DNA of 5,792 nucleotides from an uncultured bacterium (GTDB lineage Bacteria; Bacteroidota; Bacteroidia; Chitinophagales; CAIODY01), in contig CAIQHW010000422.1 in the NCBI GenBank assembly GCA_903871715.1, positions 1 to 5,792 of the forward strand, read 5' to 3'. Positions 1 through 5,792 of the stretch are shown here, piece after piece. Within the stretch, counting starts at the first letter, position 1; each line of letters opens with the position of its first letter. Both the position numbers and the translations under genes were made by a program. A model generated the notes under the pieces. The model did no database searches, was not told the origin of the DNA, and worked only from the letters and a program-made list of their open reading frames with translations.

Positions 1-1
1 A

Positions 2-724
2 AAACGATTTGAAGAAGAAACCAATTTGCGTTGCCAAATTGTGATTGATTGTAGTAGCAGTATGTATTATCCCGAAACTAAATCTTCCATCACGGCAAAA
101 AGTAAAATTCATTTTGCAGTGTTGGCTGCATCTTGTTTTCAATATTTATTGAAGAAACAGAGAGATGCTGTGGGCTTGAGTTTGTTCAACGAAAATGTAT
201 TTTATCAAGTGGATGCAAAAAGTAGCACCAAACAACATCAACTTATCGGTAATCAATTATTGAGCTTATTGATGCAAGAAAAAAAATTAGCCAAATCTAA
301 TACAGCTGCGGCTTTGCATCAAATTGCTGAAAGCATTCACAAGCGAAGTTTGGTAATTGTGATGAGCGATATGATAGATAATTTAAGCAAAAATGGAACG
401 GCTGATATGCTGGAAGCCTTGAACCATCTGCGTTACAACAAACATGAAGTCATCGTGTTCGACATTGCCGATAAAGCAAAAGAATGGGATTTTGATTTTG
501 AAGACCGTCCTTACGAATTTACTGATTTAGAAACTGGCGAAAAAATAAAATTGCATTCCCAGCAAATCAAAACGCATTACATTCAGCAAATGAAAACACT
601 GAAAGAAGAATTGAAATTTCGCTGCGGACAAAATAAAATTGATTTGGTAGAAGCTGATATCAATGCAGGACTGGAGCAGGTTTTAATGCCTTATTTAATC
701 AAACGAAATAAAATGATAGGCTGA
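2..724 (+). CDS. DUF58 domain protein (vWA-like), 5' partial
   Basis: The frame is open from base 2 with no stop, so the start lies upstream of the window; 240 residues are visible. The TTG at 26 is an internal leucine, not a start. The visible part begins with a KRFEEETN-type segment followed by a strand ending in D16-C-S-S-S-M (D16, S18, S20), the DxSxS metal-site motif of vWA-like DUF58 proteins. A second strand ends in MSDMID (about residues 121-126), and the C-terminal part carries the DLETGEK and LMPYLIKR segments that I associate with Bacteroidota DUF58 proteins. Family members are usually about 290-310 residues, so roughly 50-70 are missing. DUF58 genes commonly sit beside MoxR-type AAA ATPase and Bat genes and are thought to act in envelope or stress-related complex assembly. 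The exact role is unknown, and no such partner is visible here. The family call is secure; the function is not. Confidence 0.9.
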   Translation, partial: KRFEEETNLRCQIVIDCSSSMYYPETKSSITAKSKIHFAVLAASCFQYLLKKQRDAVGLSLFNENVFYQVDAKSSTKQHQLIGNQLLSLLMQEKKLAKSNTAAALHQIAESIHKRSLVIVMSDMIDNLSKNGTADMLEALNHLRYNKHEVIVFDIADKAKEWDFDFEDRPYEFTDLETGEKIKLHSQQIKTHYIQQMKTLKEELKFRCGQNKIDLVEADINAGLEQVLMPYLIKRNKMIG

Positions 725-815
725 TAAATATCACCTCATTTTTAAGCATTTTAAAATTGGTTCTAAAAAATTTCGCTATTAATTTCGCCCACATTTAATT
801 TTCTAACAAAACGTT
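725..815. other. intergenic gap between DUF58 gene and exported-protein gene
   Basis: This 91-bp non-coding stretch is very AT-rich. It contains one candidate promoter (757-787) and a short AT-only inverted repeat (740-745 with 751-756) that is too weak to call a terminator. No RNA gene or Shine-Dalgarno sequence is visible; the bases just before the ATG at 816 are A-rich, as is usual in Bacteroidota. Confidence 0.6.
757..787 (+). promoter_or_regulatory. candidate Bacteroidota promoter for the exported-protein gene
   Basis: TTG at 757-759 could be the -33 element. After a 20-base spacer, TAATTTCG at 780-787 matches the Bacteroidota -7 consensus TAnnTTTG at all fixed positions but one (C for T). 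Spacing close to 19-20 bases is typical for this promoter class. Transcription would start near 791-795, giving a leader of about 20-25 bases before the ATG at 816. This rests on motif and spacing only; no operator is recognised. Confidence 0.4.
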
Positions 816-1679
816 ATGCTTAAAAAGTCTTTGTTTCTTATCGCTGTCATTCTGTTTGCAAAAATGTGTTTTGCAGCAAAAAATGATTCGATAAAGTATG
901 CCCATCGCTGGTTTGCTTATTGGGGCTATAATCGTGAATTTTTTACCAACAACAATCTTACTTTAAAAGGCAATAATTATGAATTGCATTTCTACGAAAT
1001 TAAAGCAAAAGACAAACCTTATCCATTTACTTGGCAACATTACACCGACCCACAAGCCATTACTGTGGCTCAATACGACTATCGAGTGGGTTATAATCTA
1101 AACGAAAAATTGGGCATTTCGATTGGGCTCGACCACATGAAATATGTGGCGGACAATAGTCAATTTATTCGTGTTTCAGGCTATATCAATGCCGACCCGA
1201 AATTTGTAAATCATCCCACGGCGCAAACTTTTAGCTACGATCAACCTGTTGAATTAACGAAGAATTTTTTATACCTAAAACACACCAATGGTTTGAATTT
1301 AATTTCTGCAGATGTTGATTATCGGTCGCCATTGTTTTTGCATCATTTTGTGAAAATAAATTTAAACAGCGGCGTTGGAATAGCCGCTATGGTAACAAAA
1401 ACGCAAGTTGAAATTTATGGTTATGGCCAAGATAACAACTTTCATTTGTGTGGTTATGCTGCCAGCACCTACCAAGGGTTAGAATTTGTTTTTGGAAAAT
1501 ATTTTTTCATTAGGCCTCAAATCAGATTGGGTTGGATAAATCTCCCAGCTTTTTTAATCAATGGAAAATCTGCGCCAGACAGAGGTTCGCATAATTTTGC
1601 TTTTGTTGAAGGTATGTTGGTGGCGGGTAGTTATTTTCAAGTGCATAGCCATCAAAAGAAAAATTTAGCAGTTAAATAA
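816..1679 (+). CDS. exported protein of unknown function, possible outer-membrane beta-barrel
   Basis: I do not recognise a named family. The 287-residue product starts with a clear Sec signal peptide: MLKKS, a hydrophobic core (residues 6-15), and a likely cleavage after CFA20. Cysteine 18 is not in a lipobox (it follows K-M), so a lipoprotein is unlikely. The mature part has no internal hydrophobic helix. It is rich in aromatic residues and alternating polar/hydrophobic stretches, for example YDYRVGYNLNEKLGISIGLD and YFFIRPQIRLGW, which suggests beta-strands of an outer-membrane barrel. Against this, it lacks the usual C-terminal aromatic residue and instead ends in a lysine-rich tail (HSHQKKNLAVK). 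The ATG at 816 is the natural start because the signal peptide begins there. The gene ends two bases before the reductase gene, so the two are probably co-transcribed. Location in the envelope is well supported; the function is unknown. Confidence 0.8.
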   Translation: MLKKSLFLIAVILFAKMCFAAKNDSIKYAHRWFAYWGYNREFFTNNNLTLKGNNYELHFYEIKAKDKPYPFTWQHYTDPQAITVAQYDYRVGYNLNEKLGISIGLDHMKYVADNSQFIRVSGYINADPKFVNHPTAQTFSYDQPVELTKNFLYLKHTNGLNLISADVDYRSPLFLHHFVKINLNSGVGIAAMVTKTQVEIYGYGQDNNFHLCGYAASTYQGLEFVFGKYFFIRPQIRLGWINLPAFLINGKSAPDRGSHNFAFVEGMLVAGSYFQVHSHQKKNLAVK

Positions 1680-1681
1680 TT

Positions 1682-2386
1682 ATGAAAACAGCCGTTATCA
1701 CTGGTGCTTCAAGGGGAATTGGTAAAGCCATTGCACAAAAATTTGCAAAAGAAAATTTCAACTTGGCAATTTGTGCAAGAAATGAAAATGAATTACTGCA
1801 AACAAAAAAAGAGTTATTGCAAATCAACTCAACCATTGATGTATGCTGTGTTGCGACAGATGTAAGTAGCAAAATAGAAAGAGATAACTTTTGCAAAAAA
1901 GTAAACGAGCATTTTGAAACCATTGATATTTTGGTAAATAATGCGGGCACATTTTTACCCGGAAATATTGCCGATGAACCTGATGGGCGATTAGAATTTT
2001 TGTTGCAAACTAATTTGATTAGTGCTTATGAAATTACTCGAAATTTATTGCCAAAAATGATGAAACAAAAATCTGGGCATATCTTTAATATTACTAGTGT
2101 GGCTGGTTTACAGGCATATAAAAATGGTGGTAGTTACAGTATTTCAAAATTCGCTTTAAGTGGGTTTTCAAAAAATTTAAGAGAGGAATTAAAGCCTTTT
2201 GGCATCAGAGTTTCAACCATTTATCCTGGTGCAGTTTTAACCGATTCATGGGCAGGAACCGATTTACCAAAAGAAAGATTCATCTTGCCCGAGGATGTGG
2301 CATCTGCTATTTTCAATGCTTATCAATTATCCAATTCATCTTTAGTGGAAGAAATAATTTTGCGACCAACTTTAGGCGATATTTAA
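1682..2386 (+). CDS. short-chain dehydrogenase/reductase (classical SDR)
   Basis: This is a soluble NAD(P)-dependent oxidoreductase of the classical SDR family, 234 residues, close to full family length (about 235-250). It shows the cofactor motif TGASRGIG (residues 7-14), D60 for adenine binding, NNAG (86-89), and a complete catalytic set: N111, S139, Y152 and K156 in Y-S-I-S-K. PG at 182-183 follows the active site as usual. R33 after the second strand favours NADP(H) over NAD(H), which is an inference from family rules. It resembles FabG-like 3-oxoacyl-ACP reductases in fold, but the substrate cannot be read from sequence and a fabG symbol is not justified. The C-terminus ends in RPTLGDI. 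It starts with ATG two bases after the preceding stop, suggesting co-transcription and translational coupling with the exported-protein gene. The next gene begins only about 30 bases downstream. Confidence 0.93.
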   Translation: MKTAVITGASRGIGKAIAQKFAKENFNLAICARNENELLQTKKELLQINSTIDVCCVATDVSSKIERDNFCKKVNEHFETIDILVNNAGTFLPGNIADEPDGRLEFLLQTNLISAYEITRNLLPKMMKQKSGHIFNITSVAGLQAYKNGGSYSISKFALSGFSKNLREELKPFGIRVSTIYPGAVLTDSWAGTDLPKERFILPEDVASAIFNAYQLSNSSLVEEIILRPTLGDI

Positions 2387-2399
2387 AATTCTGTTTCGC

Positions 2400-2407
2400 T
2401 ACTTTTG
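2400..2407 (+). promoter_or_regulatory. candidate -7 box ahead of the sigma factor gene
   Basis: TACTTTTG matches the Bacteroidota -7 consensus TAnnTTTG at every fixed position and lies in the short gap after the reductase stop. I see no good -33 TTG at 19-21 bases upstream; the nearest candidate, TTTAGG at 2371-2376, is weak and 23 bases away. If the box is used, transcription would start around 2411-2414, almost on top of the first possible start codons of the sigma gene. It could give the sigma/anti-sigma pair its own promoter independent of the upstream genes. Confidence 0.35.
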
Positions 2408-2416
2408 TTTTCCATT

Positions 2417-3019
2417 TTGTCATCACAACATATCCATATTGAACAATTAAGCGACATCGAATTGGTGTTGCAATACAAGCAAACTGGCGAAACTATTTTC
2501 TTTGCTGAGTTATATCAACGCTACACTCATTTGGTGTTGGGTACTTGTTTTAAATACTTGAAAACCGAAGCGGAAAGCCGCGATGCGGTAATGGATATTT
2601 TTGAAAAATTATTGGTTGATTTGCGAAATCATGATGTGCAACATTTTAAATCGTGGTTGTATATGGTTACTAAAAATCATTGTTTGATGCAACTGCGAAA
2701 GCACGATAACAAAAGCGTTTCCATTGATTTGATACAACCTGTGGCAGATGATTTTGTGGAAAATGCGGAAGATTTTCATCTTTATAAATTGAATAATGAT
2801 GACGATGAAAAAAAATTGTACGAAGCTTTAAATCAATTGAACGAGCAACAAAAAATTTGTGTAGAGCAATTTTATTTGCACAACAAATGTTATCAAGAAA
2901 TAGTTGACAGCACTGGATTTACGATGCTTCAAGTAAAAAGTTTTATTCAAAATGGGAAAAGAAATTTGAAAATAATTTTAGAAAAAAATCAGCCATCTAC
3001 TTTTCAGCGATTCAAATAA
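2417..3019 (+). CDS. ECF-type RNA polymerase sigma factor (sigma-70 family)
   Basis: The product directs RNA polymerase to a specific set of promoters. From TTG 2417 it is 200 residues. Region 2 runs from about LSDIELVLQY through FKSWLYMVTKNHCLMQLRK (about residues 11-95), with the DAVMDIFEKLL helix for core binding. Region 4 covers the last 65 residues, with the helix-turn-helix at YQEIVDSTGFTMLQVKSFIQ followed by NGKRNLK. A polar, acidic linker joins the two, and there is no region 1 or 3, as in ECF factors. No ATG or GTG lies in frame between the upstream stop at 2384 and the start of region 2. TTG 2417 (reading MSSQHIHIEQLSD) gives a family-like N-terminus; TTG 2405 would add four residues but overlaps the -7 box, and ATT 2414 or 2438 are rarer options. 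The stop is one base before the next gene, its likely anti-sigma factor. The family is certain; the start is not. Confidence 0.9.
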   Translation: MSSQHIHIEQLSDIELVLQYKQTGETIFFAELYQRYTHLVLGTCFKYLKTEAESRDAVMDIFEKLLVDLRNHDVQHFKSWLYMVTKNHCLMQLRKHDNKSVSIDLIQPVADDFVENAEDFHLYKLNNDDDEKKLYEALNQLNEQQKICVEQFYLHNKCYQEIVDSTGFTMLQVKSFIQNGKRNLKIILEKNQPSTFQRFK

Positions 3020-3020
3020 A

Positions 3021-4166
3021 ATGAGCAACAAAGCCACATACAGCCATTTATTTTTCAACGAAAGCAATTGCCTCACGGCTTTGCAAATGAAAAATTATGT
3101 GCAAAATAATTTATCGGCTGATGAAAAAAGAGTGGTTGAAAATCATTTATTGGAATGTGAATTTTGCAGCGATGCGGTGGAAGGTTTGAAGCAAAATCAA
3201 GTGGGCGATTATCAAAAAGAAATTGAATTGCTGAACCTGCAAATCAAGCGCAGAACCAATTACAGCCAGCGTAAAAAAATAATTTACTCACCTTGGCGAA
3301 TAATTGGTGTGGCTGCTTCTGTATTATTTTTGGTGATGGGATTAGGCATTTATTTTGGTTGGTTTTTAAATACGCGATTTGAAAATGTGGCAAAAAATAT
3401 TTCCGATTTAAGTTCTAAAGTAAGCAGCTTGGCATCTATTTCTAAAAAAGAAAAAACTGATACCGTAACAATTATAAAAGACAAAGCGGCTGAAAACCCT
3501 TACAGCAGAAATGTTTCAGCCACTGATGATACTTCGCCATTAAACGAAGAAATGGAAAAGCAAAATGATACGATACAAAAATCATCGGAAGAAATGGTGG
3601 CACAAAATTCAATTTCAACTGATGCTAATAAGCCTGAAAGTATTACCAATGCTGATAAAAGTGCCACATCAAAAGCTTTGGATGATGCCGAAAGTAAAAA
3701 GATGATGCCGAAAAAATTGATTCAGAAAGTTGAAAATAATTCAACCGCTCCAACACTCGTTTCTGCTTCAAATTTATCAGAAAACAATAATGAAAAGAAT
3801 TTCGTAATTGATAAAAACCCTGATGCCATTGAAGGTTTGAAGCAATATAATTCCAAAAATTACGCCAAAACCATTTCATTATTAAACAATGTAGTGGCAA
3901 AAGAACCCAACAATTTTGAAGCAAAATATTATTTAGGAATGAGCTACATGCAACTGAATAAAAACATTGAGGCCATTACGCAATTTGACGCCATTTTATT
4001 AACCAATGACCAAGAATGGTTTGATGATGCACGATATCAAAAAGCATTGGCGCATTTAAATATTGAAGATAAACTAACGGCTGAAACCATTTTCCAGCAA
4101 ATCATTGCCGAAAATGGTAAGTATAAAACGGAAGCCGAACAGCAAATGGTTTCGATAAAGAAATAA
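3021..4166 (+). CDS. membrane anti-sigma factor with zinc finger and C-terminal TPR-like repeats
   Basis: This 381-residue protein probably inhibits the sigma factor encoded one base upstream. The N-terminus carries the zinc-binding anti-sigma motif H42-x3-C46-x2-C49, with an additional cysteine at 17, followed by DAVEGL. One hydrophobic segment (about 94-116) would anchor it in the inner membrane, with the zinc finger in the cytoplasm. A short amphipathic, possibly coiled-coil stretch (about 120-142) follows, then a long low-complexity linker rich in S, N, K, E and D (about 143-262). The last 115 residues form helical TPR-like units: AIEGLKQYNSKNYAKTISLL, AKYYLGMSYMQLNKNIEAIT, and DDARYQKALAHLNIEDKLTA. 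These would lie in the periplasm and could bind a signal or partner. The order of sigma, then anti-sigma, with a 1-base gap (TAAAATG) implies translational coupling. The zinc-finger call is strong; the TPR call is good; the signal is unknown. Confidence 0.85.
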   Translation: MSNKATYSHLFFNESNCLTALQMKNYVQNNLSADEKRVVENHLLECEFCSDAVEGLKQNQVGDYQKEIELLNLQIKRRTNYSQRKKIIYSPWRIIGVAASVLFLVMGLGIYFGWFLNTRFENVAKNISDLSSKVSSLASISKKEKTDTVTIIKDKAAENPYSRNVSATDDTSPLNEEMEKQNDTIQKSSEEMVAQNSISTDANKPESITNADKSATSKALDDAESKKMMPKKLIQKVENNSTAPTLVSASNLSENNNEKNFVIDKNPDAIEGLKQYNSKNYAKTISLLNNVVAKEPNNFEAKYYLGMSYMQLNKNIEAITQFDAILLTNDQEWFDDARYQKALAHLNIEDKLTAETIFQQIIAENGKYKTEAEQQMVSIKK

Positions 4167-4173
4167 TTTTCGC

Positions 4174-4222
4174 TGCAAAAAAAATCCCATCAACAAATTT
4201 AGCTAATGGGATTTTTTTTGCA
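4174..4222. terminator. bidirectional intrinsic terminator between convergent genes
   Basis: A perfect 17-bp inverted repeat pairs 4174-4190 with 4206-4222 around a 15-base loop. The inner stem is TCCCAT/ATGGGA and the outer part is eight A pairing with eight T (4177-4184 with 4212-4219). Read on either strand, a short GC-containing hairpin is followed by a U run, so it can end transcription of the anti-sigma gene (stop at 4166) and of the transporter gene coming from the right (stop at 4236-4238). Confidence 0.88.
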
Positions 4223-4235
4223 AAGTAGCATGTTT

Positions 4236-5792
4236 TTATCTCACACCGTTCATCATTCTTACTAATTTTTTACTCAAGAAAAAGAGAATAACAGATGCTA
4301 TGCCAGCCATAAAAACGAATATCATGAAGAAGTGGTACAAATCGTTGATGGCAAAGCCTAGAAAAGATTTTTCTTTTACAATGCTTCCAGTTTCAATAGC
4401 AATTACAATATCTCGTTTCACATTTTCATCTTTAATTTTCGAGTAATCAAGGCTCTCCATGGAGTACACTTTTTTACCATTGTAATCATCTTCTTTTGCA
4501 TTTTCCTTTAAAATATTATAGTGTTGATTGGTATTGATATTAGCCACAACTTCAGTAGGCACAACAGGTTCAGGATACAAGCCACTTAATTGTCCAGCAA
4601 ATTTATTAGCAGATGCATTGGCTAAAAACCAAACGCCCATGAGCAACGATGCAAATTTTACAGGTGCTAATTTATTAACCATGGATAACCCAATGGGCGA
4701 TAAACATAATTCGCCAAATGTATGTATGGTATATAATGCAATCAACCACATCATCGAAACTTTTACACCAGGTTGCAAACCTTTTACACCGAATGCGATT
4801 ACTAAATATCCAATGGCTAATAAAAATAAGCCCAAGGCTTGTTTAAATGGTGAGGCTGGTTCTAAATTTTTTGTTCCTAATTTTGTCCACATCCAGGCAA
4901 AAAGAGGAGCAAATATTACAATGGCTACTGCATTAATAGCCTGAAAATAACTGGCTGGAATTAATGTTCCAAATAAATGTCGATTGGTTTGCTCTTCGGC
5001 AAAATAAGTAAGAGAAGCGCCAGCTTGCTCAAAGGCACTCCAAAAGAAAATCACAAAAAAACAAGCGATGTAAATTACACCAATTCTTTCCCGTTCAACT
5101 TTTGCTAGTGAAGGGTCGCTAATAATTAAGCCAGGTACGGCAATTGCCAGTGAAAAAATAAAACAGCCAATTAAATCAAACTTCAATCCAAACATTAATC
5201 CACAAAAAATTACAACAGCTATTATTCCCCAAATCCCAAAAAGTTTCATTGGAAATTCGGCTTTGGTTTCTTCTAAACTATCTATAACACCAGGCGTTGC
5301 ATCTTTCGTAGAACCTTTGCTACGAGCCTTGTTCGGACCTTCTCCAATTTGTTCTCCATCAGGTGTAACAATATACTTGTTCTTTAACCAAACAAATAAA
5401 ACAACGCTTAACAACATCCCGATACAAGCTGCTAAAAAACCCCATTTAAAATCGGCAGCATTGCCCGTGTCGCCTAAAAAGCCACAGAGCAAAGGCGCAA
5501 TAAAAGCTCCAAGATTGATGCCCATATAAAAAATGGTAAAAGCAGAATCTACTCTTTTATCGCCTGCTGGATAAAGTTGACCAACCATAGTTGAAATGTT
5601 GGGTTTAAAAAAACCATTTCCAAAAATTAAAAACCCTAAACCCGTATACATAAAAATAGATGCTGTAGCTACATTGCCATAAAAAGAACCTGCCAAAAAC
5701 ATCATAAATTGTCCTGCTGCCATCAACAATCCACCAAAAATAATTGACCTTCTATTTCCCCAGTATCTATCAGCAACATAGCCTCCGATCAA
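4236..5792 (-). CDS. POT/PTR2 family proton-dependent oligopeptide transporter, 5' partial
   Basis: This is an inner-membrane MFS transporter that takes up di- and tripeptides with protons. 518 residues are visible; the TTG at the window edge is an internal leucine, and the first one to two membrane segments, with the ExxER motif, lie outside. Family marks in order: GGYVADRYWGNRR (residues 3-15), the loop after TM2; GNGFFKPNIS (58-67); FTIFYMGINLGAF (85-97), the PTR2 signature also seen in DtpA-like proteins; FFWSAFEQAGASL with W251 and E255; and FGELCLSPIGLSMV with E361, followed by MGVWFLANASANKFAG. A polar loop at about 137-180 is probably the cytoplasmic linker. Between the last two membrane segments is a hydrophilic insert (about 404-476), which should face the periplasm. 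The protein ends in a short basic tail. It converges on the anti-sigma gene across a shared terminator. The peptide substrate class is inferred from the family. Confidence 0.93.
   Translation of the reverse strand: MIGGYVADRYWGNRRSIIFGGLLMAAGQFMMFLAGSFYGNVATASIFMYTGLGFLIFGNGFFKPNISTMVGQLYPAGDKRVDSAFTIFYMGINLGAFIAPLLCGFLGDTGNAADFKWGFLAACIGMLLSVVLFVWLKNKYIVTPDGEQIGEGPNKARSKGSTKDATPGVIDSLEETKAEFPMKLFGIWGIIAVVIFCGLMFGLKFDLIGCFIFSLAIAVPGLIISDPSLAKVERERIGVIYIACFFVIFFWSAFEQAGASLTYFAEEQTNRHLFGTLIPASYFQAINAVAIVIFAPLFAWMWTKLGTKNLEPASPFKQALGLFLLAIGYLVIAFGVKGLQPGVKVSMMWLIALYTIHTFGELCLSPIGLSMVNKLAPVKFASLLMGVWFLANASANKFAGQLSGLYPEPVVPTEVVANINTNQHYNILKENAKEDDYNGKKVYSMESLDYSKIKDENVKRDIVIAIETGSIVKEKSFLGFAINDLYHFFMIFVFMAGIASVILFFLSKKLVRMMNGVR

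Noticed and set aside
26..28. TTG as the start of the DUF58 gene
   Set aside because: The frame stays open to the left edge and the upstream residues (KRFEEETN) fit the family, so the gene continues beyond the window.
740..756. Inverted repeat TTTTAA/TTAAAA after the DUF58 gene as a terminator
   Set aside because: The stem is only six A-T pairs with no GC content and no following T run, so it is too weak to call.
861..878. Lipoprotein signal in the exported protein (cysteine 18)
   Set aside because: The residues before the cysteine (A-K-M) do not fit a lipobox; a standard signal peptidase I site after CFA fits better.
1672..1950. Minus-strand open frame opposite the start of the reductase gene
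   Set aside because: It is fully antisense to a well-supported SDR gene, and its product is a low-complexity hydrophobic sequence with no family features.
2248..2442. Plus-strand open frame across the reductase/sigma boundary
   Set aside because: It overlaps two clear genes in another frame and encodes no recognisable protein.
3643..3924. Minus-strand open frame inside the anti-sigma gene
   Set aside because: It is a shadow of the low-complexity linker, with no plausible start context or domain.
4528..4944. Plus-strand open frame antisense to the transporter (and a second at 5263-5529)
   Set aside because: Both lie opposite conserved POT motifs, and their translations look like complement shadows rather than proteins.

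Overview
The window looks like chromosomal DNA from a member of the Bacteroidota, probably near the Chitinophagales/Sphingobacteriia. I infer this from the AT-rich sequence, the absence of Shine-Dalgarno-like sequences before the genes, promoter boxes resembling the Bacteroidota -7 consensus TAnnTTTG, and the types of protein encoded. No database search was possible. There is no sign of insertion sequences, CRISPR arrays, tRNA or rRNA genes, or phage genes, and the window reads as ordinary core-type chromosome.

Layout. Positions 2-724 (+) hold the C-terminal four-fifths or so of a DUF58 (von Willebrand A-like) protein whose start lies outside the window. A 91-bp gap with a plausible promoter precedes a gene at 816-1679 (+) for an exported protein I cannot name, possibly an outer-membrane beta-barrel. 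Two bases later comes a classical short-chain dehydrogenase/reductase (1682-2386, +). An 18- to 30-bp gap with a TAnnTTTG box leads into an ECF-type sigma factor (about 2417-3019, +), which has no ATG or GTG start. One base after its stop begins a membrane protein (3021-4166, +) with an N-terminal zinc-finger anti-sigma motif, one membrane segment, a long polar linker and C-terminal TPR-like helices. A 17-bp perfect hairpin flanked by A and T runs (4174-4222) separates this strand from a convergent peptide transporter of the POT/PTR2 family (4236-5792, -), whose N-terminus lies beyond the right edge.

How the genes relate. The sigma factor and the zinc-finger/TPR protein almost certainly form a regulatory pair: the membrane protein would hold the sigma factor inactive until a periplasmic signal is sensed. 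The exported protein and the reductase are close enough to be co-transcribed, but nothing in their sequences ties them to one pathway. The DUF58 gene and the transporter are neighbours with no evident functional link to the rest. The items most worth a second look are the sigma factor's start, the architecture of its anti-sigma partner, and the unidentified exported protein.
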